Shown here: positions 42,923-52,341 of the stretch, in pieces
Numbering within the stretch: position 1 is the stretch's first letter
Layout of the letters: each line of letters starts with the position of its first letter
Assembly: GCF_963422545.1 (NCBI RefSeq)
Contig: NZ_OY730259.1
Span: forward strand, 8,738-72,737
Origin: an uncultured Flavobacterium sp.
Lineage (GTDB): Bacteria > Bacteroidota > Bacteroidia > Flavobacteriales > Flavobacteriaceae
Reading direction: 5' to 3'
Length of the DNA stretch: 64,000 nucleotides
Made by a program: the position numbers and the translations under genes
The notes under the pieces: model-generated
The model's database searches: none
Told to the model about the DNA's origin: nothing
The model's input: only the letters and a program-made list of their open reading frames with translations

Positions 42923-44389
42923 CTAGTTCTCTCTTCTTTCCTTTAAATCTGTTTCAATTTGAACTTCCATTTCTTTATTTATTACATAAAAGCATAACAG
43001 AACTGCGCTTATAATAAATATAAAGCCGGGGTAAATACTGATACAAAGTTTTATTCCTTCTACAGCTGCCGGTACCTGATTGACTTCTTCGGCTACATAA
43101 CCATATTTAGATAAAAAAGCTGCGCCTAATGCACTGCCTATACTTATTCCAAATTTTAGCCCGAAAATCATTGCCGAAAAAACAGTAGCAGTCGCTCTTC
43201 GATTGTTTTTCCATTCGCTGTAATCAGCCACATCAGCAATCATAGCCCACAATAAAGGAATTGTTATTCCGTAAATAAATCCATGTAGTAATTGAGTCAA
43301 AAAAACCATTGCAATGGCCGTTCTATTATAGAAATTAAAGAGCAGCAAACTAATAGCAGATAAAAAAATAAAAGCGATGTAAATATTTCTTTTACCAAAA
43401 GAATCTGCAAGAGGTTTTGAAAACATAATTCCAAAAATCATAAAAATAATTCCTCCGGCATTAAAAAGGCTAAATGCAGACGTGGGAGCATCTTTTGGCC
43501 ACTGAAAATCTACAAATCCCATTGCGGTTAAAGAGTGATTCAGTCTGTCAATAAATGCTGTAAAACCAATATCGCTCAAAAAAACAGTTAGCGCATCCGG
43601 ATCTAAATAATATTTAAAGTAAAAAACATACATACCACCCTTTAAAGACAAGGTTATAAATACAAGAATAGTAACCAAAAGCATAACCAGCCAAGGTCCG
43701 TTTTTAGACAAATCGATAAAATCCTGCTTAATTGAAGATTCCTGATTCTTTGCAGGAATGATTCTTTCTTTGGTAGTAAAAAAAGTAACCAGAAAGCAAA
43801 TTACCCCAATAAAAGCAAATAGTATCATTGTATTTTTAAAGCCAACTGCTTTATCGCCATTTCCTAAAATTAAAACTAATGGCAATAAAAGCGATTGAAT
43901 TATAAATTGAGCTACCATTACAGCGACAAAACGATAGGAGGAAAGACTGTTTCGCTCTTTCATGTCACCTGTTAAAACACCGCTTAAAGCGACATAAGGT
44001 AAATTGTTTGCTGAATAAAGTAACACTAAAAAAAAGTAAGTTAACAGAGCATAGATTATCTTGCCGTCTATTCCAAAATCAGGAGTTAAAAACGAAAGCA
44101 CAGCGGCAATTCCAAAAGGTAAAGCCGTCCATAATATCCAGGGTCTGAATTTTCCCCATTGGGTTTGAGTGCGATCAGCAATAACCCCCATAATGATATT
44201 AAAAAAGGCACCAATAAAACCTCCCGTAAAAATAATAAAACTTGCTGTTCCGGCAGGAATTTTATAAACGTCTGTATAAAAGAAAGCTAAAAAAGTCAGC
44301 AAAGTCTGAAAAATCAAATTCGCTGCAAAATCACCTAAACCATAACCTATTTTTTCTAATACAGAAAGCTTTTGCGATGTCTTACTCAT
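42923..44389 (-). CDS. GPH-family sugar:cation symporter (MFS), paralogue 2
   Basis: This inner-membrane protein of about 488 residues with about twelve transmembrane segments is closely similar throughout to the symporter at 6612. Shared blocks are EKIGYGLGDFAANL, ADRTQTQWGKFRPWILW, LTGDMKERNSLSSYRFVAVM and IADVADYSEWKNNRRATA, and both proteins end EVQIETDLKE. I chose the start at 44389 because MSKTSQKLS aligns exactly with MNYISQKLS of the paralogue. The frame stays open to an upstream ATG at 44422. It is the only plus-to-minus switch inside the locus before 55 kb and lies alone between SusD2 and the GH97 operon. It probably carries a different xylan- or side-chain-derived sugar. A weak minus-strand -7-like TACATTTC is at 44509-44516. 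Confidence 0.87.
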   Translation of the reverse strand: MSKTSQKLSVLEKIGYGLGDFAANLIFQTLLTFLAFFYTDVYKIPAGTASFIIFTGGFIGAFFNIIMGVIADRTQTQWGKFRPWILWTALPFGIAAVLSFLTPDFGIDGKIIYALLTYFFLVLLYSANNLPYVALSGVLTGDMKERNSLSSYRFVAVMVAQFIIQSLLLPLVLILGNGDKAVGFKNTMILFAFIGVICFLVTFFTTKERIIPAKNQESSIKQDFIDLSKNGPWLVMLLVTILVFITLSLKGGMYVFYFKYYLDPDALTVFLSDIGFTAFIDRLNHSLTAMGFVDFQWPKDAPTSAFSLFNAGGIIFMIFGIMFSKPLADSFGKRNIYIAFIFLSAISLLLFNFYNRTAIAMVFLTQLLHGFIYGITIPLLWAMIADVADYSEWKNNRRATATVFSAMIFGLKFGISIGSALGAAFLSKYGYVAEEVNQVPAAVEGIKLCISIYPGFIFIISAVLLCFYVINKEMEVQIETDLKERREN

Positions 44390-44781
44390 AAATATATTTG
44401 GTTGCTTTTTATCTATTTTCACACATGATATTGACTAAAAATTATTTTTAAAGTATTCTTTTTAATAAAAACAGAGCACTTCTTTTTTATTGCATTTTAA
44501 CAGAATGTGAAATGTAAAAATAGCTTGAAAGTTCAAAATAAGTTTGTCATTTTTGAAGCCTATAATAACACATTTGAAGCATCAGTTTGTCTCAGTAAAT
44601 CTATTAAATATAAATAGCTGTTTTACTTTTCTAATTTAAAGAAAAGTAATTTCAAATAGTTATCCTCATTTTTCATTTGGAAGCATATTCTATACTAATG
44701 CCTCGTATAAAATTAAGATCATTTATTCTTTAATAAAGTACTTTTTATTCAAGTTTGTACTGATTCTTGAAATAAAATAAA

Positions 44782-44791
44782 CAACCAGTTG
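44782..44791. promoter_or_regulatory. Variant palindrome CAACCAGTTG
   Basis: This resembles the CAACCGATTG operator but lacks the central CG. It is 256 bp upstream of the exact site at 45038, so the spacing is reminiscent of the double site upstream of SusC1. It is weak evidence on its own. The 988-bp gap 44423-45410 is otherwise AT-rich and without a credible gene. Confidence 0.25.
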
Positions 44792-45037
44792 TTTTTTGAA
44801 ATAAAGTTTTCTTCGTTTTAAGATAAAATGTTATTTATAGTATTGATATACAATAAATAATAATAAATTTTCTTCTTAATACTTCTTCAAACAAAAATGA
44901 CATGATTCATTTTTGTTTAAATATTTAAACTTAAGTTGAGCTAGTTTAATATGTTTAGTTTAATTTTTTATGTAAATAAATAAGTATAATGTTATTTTGT
45001 TTTATTTATGTTGAATAATTATTAAAAAATAATTTTA

Positions 45038-45074
45038 CAATCGGTTGTGTGTTATTTTCTTTTAATTATATTTG
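45038..45074 (+). promoter_or_regulatory. GH97-GH31 operon promoter with operator overlapping -33
   Basis: The palindrome CAATCGGTTG (45038-45047, the reverse-strand form of CAACCGATTG) supplies TTG at 45045-45047. After 19 bp comes TATATTTG (45067-45074). Downstream, AATACACTTATTAA matches the segment downstream of the SusC1 promoter at 14056. The next gene starts only at 45411, giving an unusual leader of about 330 nt. Confidence 0.65.
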
Positions 45075-45288
45075 TAATAAATACACTTATTAAAAGAATT
45101 AAGGTTAAAGTGGAGATTCTATTTGTGTGATGTCTTTTTTATTATAAAAAAGAAACTTGTAACTTTAAAGATCCTGATCCTTAATTGAGATCAAATTAGA
45201 GTATTGCAGATCATAGATTTAGAATAATAATTAGTGCTCATTCCTTGTGGGGGAGGTTTGAGTTAGAATTAAGTTAGTTAGTTTTTAA

Positions 45289-45325
45289 AAAGCCGAAAGT
45301 CTGAATCCTTTTCGGCTTTTTATTT
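45289..45325 (+). terminator. Terminator-like hairpin inside the GH97 leader
   Basis: AAAAAGCCGAAA and TTTTCGGCTTTTT form a stem with T tail, 85 bp before the GH97 start and downstream of the 45038 promoter. It would act as an attenuator or is left over from a deleted upstream gene pair. The preceding TTTGAGTTAGAATTAAGTTAG resembles the sequence between the SusD2 stop and its terminator. Confidence 0.65.
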
Positions 45326-45410
45326 CCAAAATCTCAACTAATCCGAATGGCACTTCTCCTGATTAGAACTAGACTCTCAAATTGTTTCGAGATAGAAAAA
45401 AAGTAAAATT

Positions 45411-47342
45411 ATGAAGTTAAGAATTATTTTATTGAGCTTTTTTGTTTTTGGCTTATGCAATGTATGGTCACAACAAATACAATTAGAATCGCCTAATAAA
45501 AAAATCGCTGTCACTTTGCATGGCACAAATAATAATCAGGGAGAATGGGATCTCAAAATAAAGTATCAGACAGGTAAAAACACAGCTGAAATACTTCCAA
45601 AAGTGAGCTTAGGACTTTCAAGAAATGATCAGGATTTTTTTAAAGAACTTATTTTTTTAAAAGTAAGTAAGCCCAAAGTGATAAAAGAACATTATGAACT
45701 GCCATTTGGTAAAAAGTCATTACGTGAAAATACAGCCAATGAAGTAACCATCTGTTTTGAAAATCCCAATAAAGCCAAATTGAATGTTATTATAAGAGCT
45801 TATAATGATGGGGTTGCATTTCGATATGAATTTCCTGAAAAAAAAGGTTCATATATAATTAATGATGAATTTACTGCTTATCAAATACCAAAAGAAAGTA
45901 AACGATGGTTAGAAAAATGGAATCCGGCCAATGAAGGTTTATATGCTTCTTCCAGCGATGATAAAATAGGGCAGCAAGAGTGGTGTTATCCGGCGTTGTT
46001 TAATTCATCGGATAAATCATGCTGGTTTTTACTACATGAAGCCGATTTGAATCGCAGTTACTGTGGTACAAAATTGAGTAATACAAAAGATGTCAATACA
46101 TACAAGCTTACTTTTCCTGATGCGCAAGATGCCAGAGGTACCGGCGAATCAAAACCTGCTATTTCGCTGCCGTGGCAATCTCCCTGGAGAGTAATTACAA
46201 TTGGGAGCTTATCTGATATTGTCGAGAGTACTTTAATAGAAGATATTTCAACTCCAACTACTTTTAAAACTACGCAATGGATAAAACCGGGGAAAGTTTC
46301 CTGGAATTACTGGTCAAGTAATCACGGAACTAAAGATTATAAAATTGTATGCGATTTTACAGATTTAGCCGTAAATATGAATTGGCCTTACACACTTTTA
46401 GACTGGGAATGGGATACGATGACAAATGGCGGAAATCTGGAAGATGCTTTAAAATACATACATTCAAAAGGAATAAAGCCCTTGATGTGGTACAATTCAG
46501 GAGGAGATCATACATGGGTGCCTTCTACTCCAAAAGATCGAATGCTGACTCATAAAAATAGAGTTGAAGAATTTACAAAACTTAAAAAACTTGGTGTAGC
46601 AGGAGTTAAAGTTGATTTTTTTGAAAGCGAGAAACAGGACATGATCAAATATTATCTTGATATTCTTGAAGATGCGGCGCAATTTGAAATGATGGTATAT
46701 TTTCACGGTTGCATTGTACCACGTGGCTGGTCACGTACGTATCCTAATTTAATGACTTACGAAGCAGTTCGCGGGGCCGAATGGTATAATAATGGACCTG
46801 AATTTTCGACCACAGCGCCAGAGCATAACACCATTTTGCCTTTTACAAGAAACGTAGTAGGAGCGATGGATTATACTCCCGTTACGTTTACCAATTCTCA
46901 ATTTCCACATCATACTTCTTATGGGCATGAACTTGCACTTTCAGTAATTTTTGAGTCTCCTCTGCAGCATTTAGCAGACCGGCCGGAAGGATATTATGAA
47001 TTACCTGATGAAGCTAAAACTTTCCTTAAAGAAGTACCCACAACATGGGATAATACCAAGCTTATTGACGGATATCCGGGACAGGAAGTCACGATGGCAC
47101 GCCAAAAAGGGAATGCCTGGTATATTGGAGGCATAAGTGCATCTCAGCGTGAAGAAATAACAAAAAAAATCAAGCTGGATTTTTTAAAGGAAGGGGTTAA
47201 TTATCGTGCCGTTATTATTGCAGATGGTAAATATGATAAAGCATTTACTTCACAGAATATAGAAGTGAATAAGGAGAGTACTATTGCTGTAAAATTGCTT
47301 CGCAGAGGAGGTTTTGTGGTTTCATTAATTCCGATAAAGTAA
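45411..47342 (+). CDS. GH97 glycosidase, retaining type, copy 2
   Basis: The 643-residue exported protein has a signal peptide ending near VWS-QQ and the same three-part layout as the GH97 at 31377. The barrel contains GVAGVKVDFFESEKQ (Asp about residue 402) and YPNLMTYEAVRGAEW (Glu about 450), which place it in the retaining branch. The sequence differs enough from copy 1 to suggest a different substrate rather than a recent duplication. It starts the operon GH97-GH31-GH43-GH8-CE1. Alpha-galactosidase, alpha-glucosidase or beta-L-arabinopyranosidase activity are possible. Confidence 0.9.
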   Translation: MKLRIILLSFFVFGLCNVWSQQIQLESPNKKIAVTLHGTNNNQGEWDLKIKYQTGKNTAEILPKVSLGLSRNDQDFFKELIFLKVSKPKVIKEHYELPFGKKSLRENTANEVTICFENPNKAKLNVIIRAYNDGVAFRYEFPEKKGSYIINDEFTAYQIPKESKRWLEKWNPANEGLYASSSDDKIGQQEWCYPALFNSSDKSCWFLLHEADLNRSYCGTKLSNTKDVNTYKLTFPDAQDARGTGESKPAISLPWQSPWRVITIGSLSDIVESTLIEDISTPTTFKTTQWIKPGKVSWNYWSSNHGTKDYKIVCDFTDLAVNMNWPYTLLDWEWDTMTNGGNLEDALKYIHSKGIKPLMWYNSGGDHTWVPSTPKDRMLTHKNRVEEFTKLKKLGVAGVKVDFFESEKQDMIKYYLDILEDAAQFEMMVYFHGCIVPRGWSRTYPNLMTYEAVRGAEWYNNGPEFSTTAPEHNTILPFTRNVVGAMDYTPVTFTNSQFPHHTSYGHELALSVIFESPLQHLADRPEGYYELPDEAKTFLKEVPTTWDNTKLIDGYPGQEVTMARQKGNAWYIGGISASQREEITKKIKLDFLKEGVNYRAVIIADGKYDKAFTSQNIEVNKESTIAVKLLRRGGFVVSLIPIK

Positions 47343-47364
47343 TAGCTTGTAATTTAAATATACG

Positions 47365-49974
47365 ATGCAGAAGATTATTTATATTTTGTTTTTAAGTTTT
47401 GTATCCACTTTAAGTAGTGCACAAGAGTATAAAGGATATACATTAACTAAAGACAAATTATCTATAGATTTATCTGAGGGAATCCTCAATATAATTCCAC
47501 TTACCGAAAAATCAATAAGAGTACAATATCAAATAGGAAATTTAAAAGAAACACAAGAGTTTGTCTTTATCAATACGCCTAAAGTACCCGATTTTGTATT
47601 GAAAGAAACCGAAAGCACTTTAAAGCTCAGCACAAAAACAACAACAGTTACATTCGATAAAAAGACGGGAGTTATTGCTTATAGTGACAAATCAGGCAAA
47701 ATATTTCTTAGCGAAAAAGCAAATACAAGAAGATTAAAACCAGCCACTATTATGGGAGAACCTTGTTTTGAAGCAGAACAAGGTTTTGAATCTCCTGAAG
47801 ATGAATATTTATTTGGCTTAGGACAGTTTCAGGATGGTTTTTATAATTTAAAAAATGTAACCCGTAAACTAATCCAGGTTAACACACAAATTGCAATTCC
47901 GTTTTTAGTATCCAGCAAAGGTTATGGATTGTTATGGCATCAGTACGGATTAACCTATTTTAATCCTACAACTCAAAGTATTACTTTGACCAAGAATACA
48001 ATAAATGAAGGTGAAAAACGAGAAATTGAAGTAACAACAACTTCGGGAACACAAAAAGTTTCAGAACAACAGTCTGTATATTCAGGGAATTTTTCAATAG
48101 CCAAAGAAGGAGAATACTCCGTCATGCTTGATCTGGGAGACATGGACAGCCGTCATTTAGTATTAATTGATGGTAGTGATGTAATTAATCAATCTAATTT
48201 ATGGCTGCCGCCGGCAGTGAGCAAGTTAGTTCAATTAAAAGAAGGGGAGCATACTGTAAAAGTAATTTGCAAATCGAGTAACACGCCATCTCTTAGTTTA
48301 AAACTTTCTAATAATGAAACCGTTTTTAATTCTCCAAATGCAAAATCACTTGATTATGTTGTTTTTGCGGGAAAAAATACAGACGAAATTATAGCGAATT
48401 ATCGTAACCTGACGGGCACTGTACCAATGTTACCCAAATGGGCATTTGGTTTTTGGCAGTGTCGTGAGCGATATACTTCTGGCGAGCATCTGGTTTCTAC
48501 AATCAAAGAATTTAGAAAACGCAATTTACCTGTCGATGTTATTGTACAAGACTGGCAGTATTGGGGTAAATATGGCTGGGGTGTACCAAAATTTGATGAA
48601 ACACATTATCCCGATCCTGAAAAGTTTATAAAAGAAATTCATGATTTGAATGCACATTTTTCTATTTCTGTGTGGGAAAATCTGAGTAAGGAATCTGAAA
48701 TTGCCAAGGAATATTTATCGAAAGATTTATTCATTCCCAACAGCCCATGGATAGATATTTTTAATCCTGAAACTCAAAAAGTACATTGGAATGCACTGAA
48801 CAAAAATTTATTTGCCCTGGGTGTAGATTCCTGGTGGATGGATGCCACAGAACCTGAAAACGATGCATTAAAAGGAAAGAAGACTTATTTTGGTTTAGGC
48901 GATTTTTACCGTTTGACCTATCCGTTATTTGTCAGCAAAGCAATCTATGAAGGACAAAGAAATGCCAATCCCGAAAAAAGAGTAGTTATTCTGACCCGTT
49001 CGGCATTTTTAGGGCAGCAACGATATGGTACAATCAATTGGTCAGGAGATATTGGATGGAATTGGGAAACCTATAAACGCCAAATAGTGGCAGGTCTAAA
49101 TTATAATCTCACAGGAATGCCTTACTGGACTACTGATATTGGTGGATTCTTTCGTCCCGGATCAACACAATATACAGATGAAAAGTATCATGAAATACTT
49201 ATTCGTTGGTTTCAATGGGCTGTTTTCAATCCCATATTCCGAATGCATGGCTATCAAACAGAAACTGAACCTTGGAAATATGGTGAAAAAGTAGAAAATA
49301 ATATGCGTTCTATGATGAATCTTCGATATCAATTACTGCCCTATATCTATTCAGAAGCATGGCAGATATCAAAGAATAATTCAACATTGATGCGGCCTTT
49401 AATTATGGATTTTAATAATGACACGACTGCCATAAGCCAGGAGTATCAATACATGTTTGGAAAATCATTTTTGATAGCGCCTGTCACAAAACCAGATGTC
49501 ACCCATTGGGATGTTTATTTACCCAAAAATAACGCTTGGTTTGATTTCTGGACCAATAAACGATTTGAAGGAGGGCAGACCATTTCGACTTCAACACCAT
49601 TGGATAAAATTCCTGTTTTTGTAAAAGAAGGTTCAATTGTACCTATGGGTAATGTAATCCAGAATACAAACTCTAAACAAGACGTTCTTGAAATCCGGAT
49701 TTATACTGGTAAAGACGGCGCATTTACATTATATGATGATGAAGGTGATAATTATAATTATGAAAAAGGGGCACATATTGAAATCCCTATAATCTGGAAT
49801 GAAAAAAATCAAAGTCTGACCTTGGAAAAACAAATAGGTAATTATAAAAATCGAACAGCAATATACACAATGAATATTGTATGGATCTCTGCAAATCAAA
49901 ATGAAAAGGTCTTCAAAACAGTAAAATATACGGGTAAAAAAGTAGTGATAAAAAAATCAGATGATAAAAATTGA
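47365..49974 (+). CDS. GH31 alpha-xylosidase-like enzyme with PA14 insert
   Basis: This 869-residue exported protein has a signal peptide ending near SSA-QE, an N-terminal beta-domain and a PA14-type insert (about residues 233-320, SIAKEGEYSVMLDLGD to TPSLSLKL). The (beta/alpha)8 barrel carries the nucleophile in WWMDATEPE (about 492) and the acid/base Asp in WSGDIGWNWE (about 559). C-terminal beta-domains follow, with DDEGDNYNYEKG. The PA14 insert in the N-terminal region is a feature of GH31 alpha-xylosidases such as Cellvibrio Xyl31A, so alpha-xylosidase is the best call. Alpha-glucosidase or alpha-galactosidase remain possible. It is 22 bp after GH97. Confidence 0.9.
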   Translation: MQKIIYILFLSFVSTLSSAQEYKGYTLTKDKLSIDLSEGILNIIPLTEKSIRVQYQIGNLKETQEFVFINTPKVPDFVLKETESTLKLSTKTTTVTFDKKTGVIAYSDKSGKIFLSEKANTRRLKPATIMGEPCFEAEQGFESPEDEYLFGLGQFQDGFYNLKNVTRKLIQVNTQIAIPFLVSSKGYGLLWHQYGLTYFNPTTQSITLTKNTINEGEKREIEVTTTSGTQKVSEQQSVYSGNFSIAKEGEYSVMLDLGDMDSRHLVLIDGSDVINQSNLWLPPAVSKLVQLKEGEHTVKVICKSSNTPSLSLKLSNNETVFNSPNAKSLDYVVFAGKNTDEIIANYRNLTGTVPMLPKWAFGFWQCRERYTSGEHLVSTIKEFRKRNLPVDVIVQDWQYWGKYGWGVPKFDETHYPDPEKFIKEIHDLNAHFSISVWENLSKESEIAKEYLSKDLFIPNSPWIDIFNPETQKVHWNALNKNLFALGVDSWWMDATEPENDALKGKKTYFGLGDFYRLTYPLFVSKAIYEGQRNANPEKRVVILTRSAFLGQQRYGTINWSGDIGWNWETYKRQIVAGLNYNLTGMPYWTTDIGGFFRPGSTQYTDEKYHEILIRWFQWAVFNPIFRMHGYQTETEPWKYGEKVENNMRSMMNLRYQLLPYIYSEAWQISKNNSTLMRPLIMDFNNDTTAISQEYQYMFGKSFLIAPVTKPDVTHWDVYLPKNNAWFDFWTNKRFEGGQTISTSTPLDKIPVFVKEGSIVPMGNVIQNTNSKQDVLEIRIYTGKDGAFTLYDDEGDNYNYEKGAHIEIPIIWNEKNQSLTLEKQIGNYKNRTAIYTMNIVWISANQNEKVFKTVKYTGKKVVIKKSDDKN

Positions 49975-50044
49975 ATCTAAAATTCAAGTGAGATAAAAGA
50001 ATAATTAATACCACACAATTAATAATAAACAAAAAAACAAAATA

Positions 50045-51007
50045 ATGAAAAACCAAACCAAAATTTTCTTTGTAGCAATGTGCAGTTTGTTAGGAATTAA
50101 AATGGAAGCACAAAATCCTATAATCAAAGATATTTTCACTGCAGATCCGGCTCCTCTTGTACATAAAGGCATATTGTATTTGTATACAGGACATGATGTA
50201 GCGACTCAGGAAGACACAAATTATAAAATGGCCGACTGGCATGTGTTTTCTACAACAAATATGAAAGACTGGAAAGATCACGGAGCACCGCTTTCACCTG
50301 GCACATTTTCGTGGGCTACAGGAGATGCTTATGCAGCTCAATGTATCGAGAGAGATGGAAAGTTTTATTGGTTTGTTGCTACATTCCACAAGAAAGACGA
50401 GATAAGCGGCGGTGGCGCGGCAATAGGTGTAGCGGTTTCAGACAGTCCTACAGGTCCTTTTAAAGATGCAATTGGAAAAGCGCTTATAGTAAATGAAATG
50501 ACAACAGATATGAAATTTGCCTGGGATGATATTGACCCAACCGTATTTGTTGACGATGATGGACAGGCTTACTTGTTTTGGGGGAATGGAAGCTGTAAAT
50601 GGGTAAAGCTGAAAAAGAATATGACAGAAGTAGATGGATCTATTACCACTTTCACACCTAAAAATTATATCGAGGGACCTTGGGTATACAAAAGAAAAGG
50701 ACTTTACTATTTAGTATATGCCAGTGCAGGTACAAAACCAGAAATGATAGAATACTGCACTTCTAAAAATATAACAGGACCTTGGGCTTATCAGGGAATT
50801 ATTCAGGAAAATGTACAAAATAGTTTTACCACACATCCGGGTATTATTGACTATAAAGGAAAATCATACTTTTTTTATCACAACGGAAGTTTACCAACAG
50901 GCGGCAGTTACAGACGTTCAATTTGTGTAGATTATATGCATTATAACAAGGACGGAACCATTCAAAAAATAATACAAACCACAGAAGGTGTAAGTAAGAT
51001 CAAGTAA
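50045..51007 (+). CDS. Exported GH43 arabinofuranosidase/xylosidase, single domain
   Basis: This 320-residue protein has a short signal sequence (to about MEA-QN) and one five-bladed propeller. Catalytic residues are Asp in FTADPAPLV (about 34), Asp in DIDPTVFVDDDG (about 164) and Glu in YIEGPWVYK (about 211). The GATPase-like LYLYTGHDVATQ and DWHVFSTTNMKDW blocks are shared with exo-acting arabinoxylan enzymes of Bacteroidetes. There is no extra binding domain, unlike the GH43 enzymes at 19414 and 29778. It is 70 bp after GH31 and only 11 bp before GH8. Confidence 0.88.
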   Translation: MKNQTKIFFVAMCSLLGIKMEAQNPIIKDIFTADPAPLVHKGILYLYTGHDVATQEDTNYKMADWHVFSTTNMKDWKDHGAPLSPGTFSWATGDAYAAQCIERDGKFYWFVATFHKKDEISGGGAAIGVAVSDSPTGPFKDAIGKALIVNEMTTDMKFAWDDIDPTVFVDDDGQAYLFWGNGSCKWVKLKKNMTEVDGSITTFTPKNYIEGPWVYKRKGLYYLVYASAGTKPEMIEYCTSKNITGPWAYQGIIQENVQNSFTTHPGIIDYKGKSYFFYHNGSLPTGGSYRRSICVDYMHYNKDGTIQKIIQTTEGVSKIK

Positions 51008-51018
51008 AAAAGATAAAC

Positions 51019-52317
51019 ATGGTTTTATATAAAAAAAGGACTAGGGAATACTTAGTTATAATCCGATTTTTAATACTGATTTTTGCCTTGATTATTCCCG
51101 CTTTTGTCATTAGTCAAAATAAGAAGAAAACAGAAAAATCAGAACTTAAAAAATCTCAATATCGGAATCTTTTTGCAGCAGCAGGTTACAGTCAAATTGA
51201 AATAGACAAGAAATTAGCCAAAGCATATTATGATGTTTTTGAGGGACCAAATCGAGTGTATTTTGAAGAAGGTGACTCTTTAGGATATGTTTCGGATGTT
51301 AAAAATAAGGATGCCCGTACCGAAGGAATGTCATACGGAATGATGGTCGCCGTTCAACTCAATAAAAAAGAGGTTTTTGATCGACTTTGGCGATGGTCTG
51401 TAAAATACATGCAACATCAAAACGGACCAAGAGAAGGCTATTTTGCATGGAGTGTAAATCCGGAGACCAAAAAACAAAATTCCGCTGGTTCTGCTTCAGA
51501 TGGAGAATTGTATTATATAACCAGTCTGCTTTTTGCTTCTAATAAATGGGGTAATAATACAGGAATAAACTACTACAAAGGAGCCAGAAAAATATTGGAT
51601 GCCATGTGGAAAAAAGACGGTACCGGAAATGTATATAATATTATAAATACTGAACATAAGCAAATATCCTTTGTACCTGAAGGCGGTGGATACAATTGGA
51701 CAGATCCTTCTTATCATGTTCCTGCATTTTACGAAATATGGGCATTGTATGCAAAAGACGGTCACGAGCAGTTTTATAAAAAATGTGCCGACGTTTCTCG
51801 TGATTTTTTACATAAAGCTTGTCATCCTGTAACAGGTCTAACCTCAGATTATGCTAAGTTTAATGGCGAACCTCATCCAACACCTTGGTTGCCACCTGCA
51901 TTTCGTTATGATTCCTGGCGTGTTCCTATGAATATAGCAATGGATTATATCTGGTACGGAAAAGATAAAAAATGGCAGGAAGATTATGCTGAAAGATTTC
52001 AAAATTTTCTTAGATCTAAGGGATTAGATACTTATAATGATCAGTTTAATCTGGATGGTTCTACTCCTGACTTTATTCTTCAGGCAGGTCCGGTCAAAAA
52101 ACTCAGACACTCAATAGGGTTAGTGTCAACAGCGGCAGCAGCATCTTTAGTCAATCAGGATAAAGGAAGTATCGATTTTGTTCATGCTGTCTGGAATGCT
52201 AAACTTGAACCTTATGACGATGGTTACTATGATCCCTATTATGATGGACTAATGTACCTCTTCAGTTTAATGCATCTTAGTGGGAAATATCAAATTATAA
52301 CTCCGGAATTTAAATAA
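51019..52317 (+). CDS. GH8 reducing-end xylose-releasing exo-oligoxylanase (Rex-like)
   Basis: The 432-residue protein starts with a basic N-terminus and a hydrophobic stretch (about 11-32), so it is exported or membrane anchored. The GH8 (alpha/alpha)6 domain shows RTEGMSYGMMVAVQ (acid Glu about 101), GYFAWSVNP, SASDGELYYITSLLFA and NWTDPSYHVPAFYEIWA. PAFRYDSWRVPMN and PYYDGLMYLFSLMHLSG follow further on. GH8 members in xylan loci with this layout release xylose from the reducing end of xylo-oligosaccharides, complementing non-reducing-end GH43 enzymes. Cellulase or chitosanase GH8 types are less likely here given the neighbours. It lies 11 bp after GH43 and 24 bp before the CE1 gene. Confidence 0.9.
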   Translation: MVLYKKRTREYLVIIRFLILIFALIIPAFVISQNKKKTEKSELKKSQYRNLFAAAGYSQIEIDKKLAKAYYDVFEGPNRVYFEEGDSLGYVSDVKNKDARTEGMSYGMMVAVQLNKKEVFDRLWRWSVKYMQHQNGPREGYFAWSVNPETKKQNSAGSASDGELYYITSLLFASNKWGNNTGINYYKGARKILDAMWKKDGTGNVYNIINTEHKQISFVPEGGGYNWTDPSYHVPAFYEIWALYAKDGHEQFYKKCADVSRDFLHKACHPVTGLTSDYAKFNGEPHPTPWLPPAFRYDSWRVPMNIAMDYIWYGKDKKWQEDYAERFQNFLRSKGLDTYNDQFNLDGSTPDFILQAGPVKKLRHSIGLVSTAAAASLVNQDKGSIDFVHAVWNAKLEPYDDGYYDPYYDGLMYLFSLMHLSGKYQIITPEFK

Positions 52318-52341
52318 TTTTTTAAACTAAAAACTAAAAAT

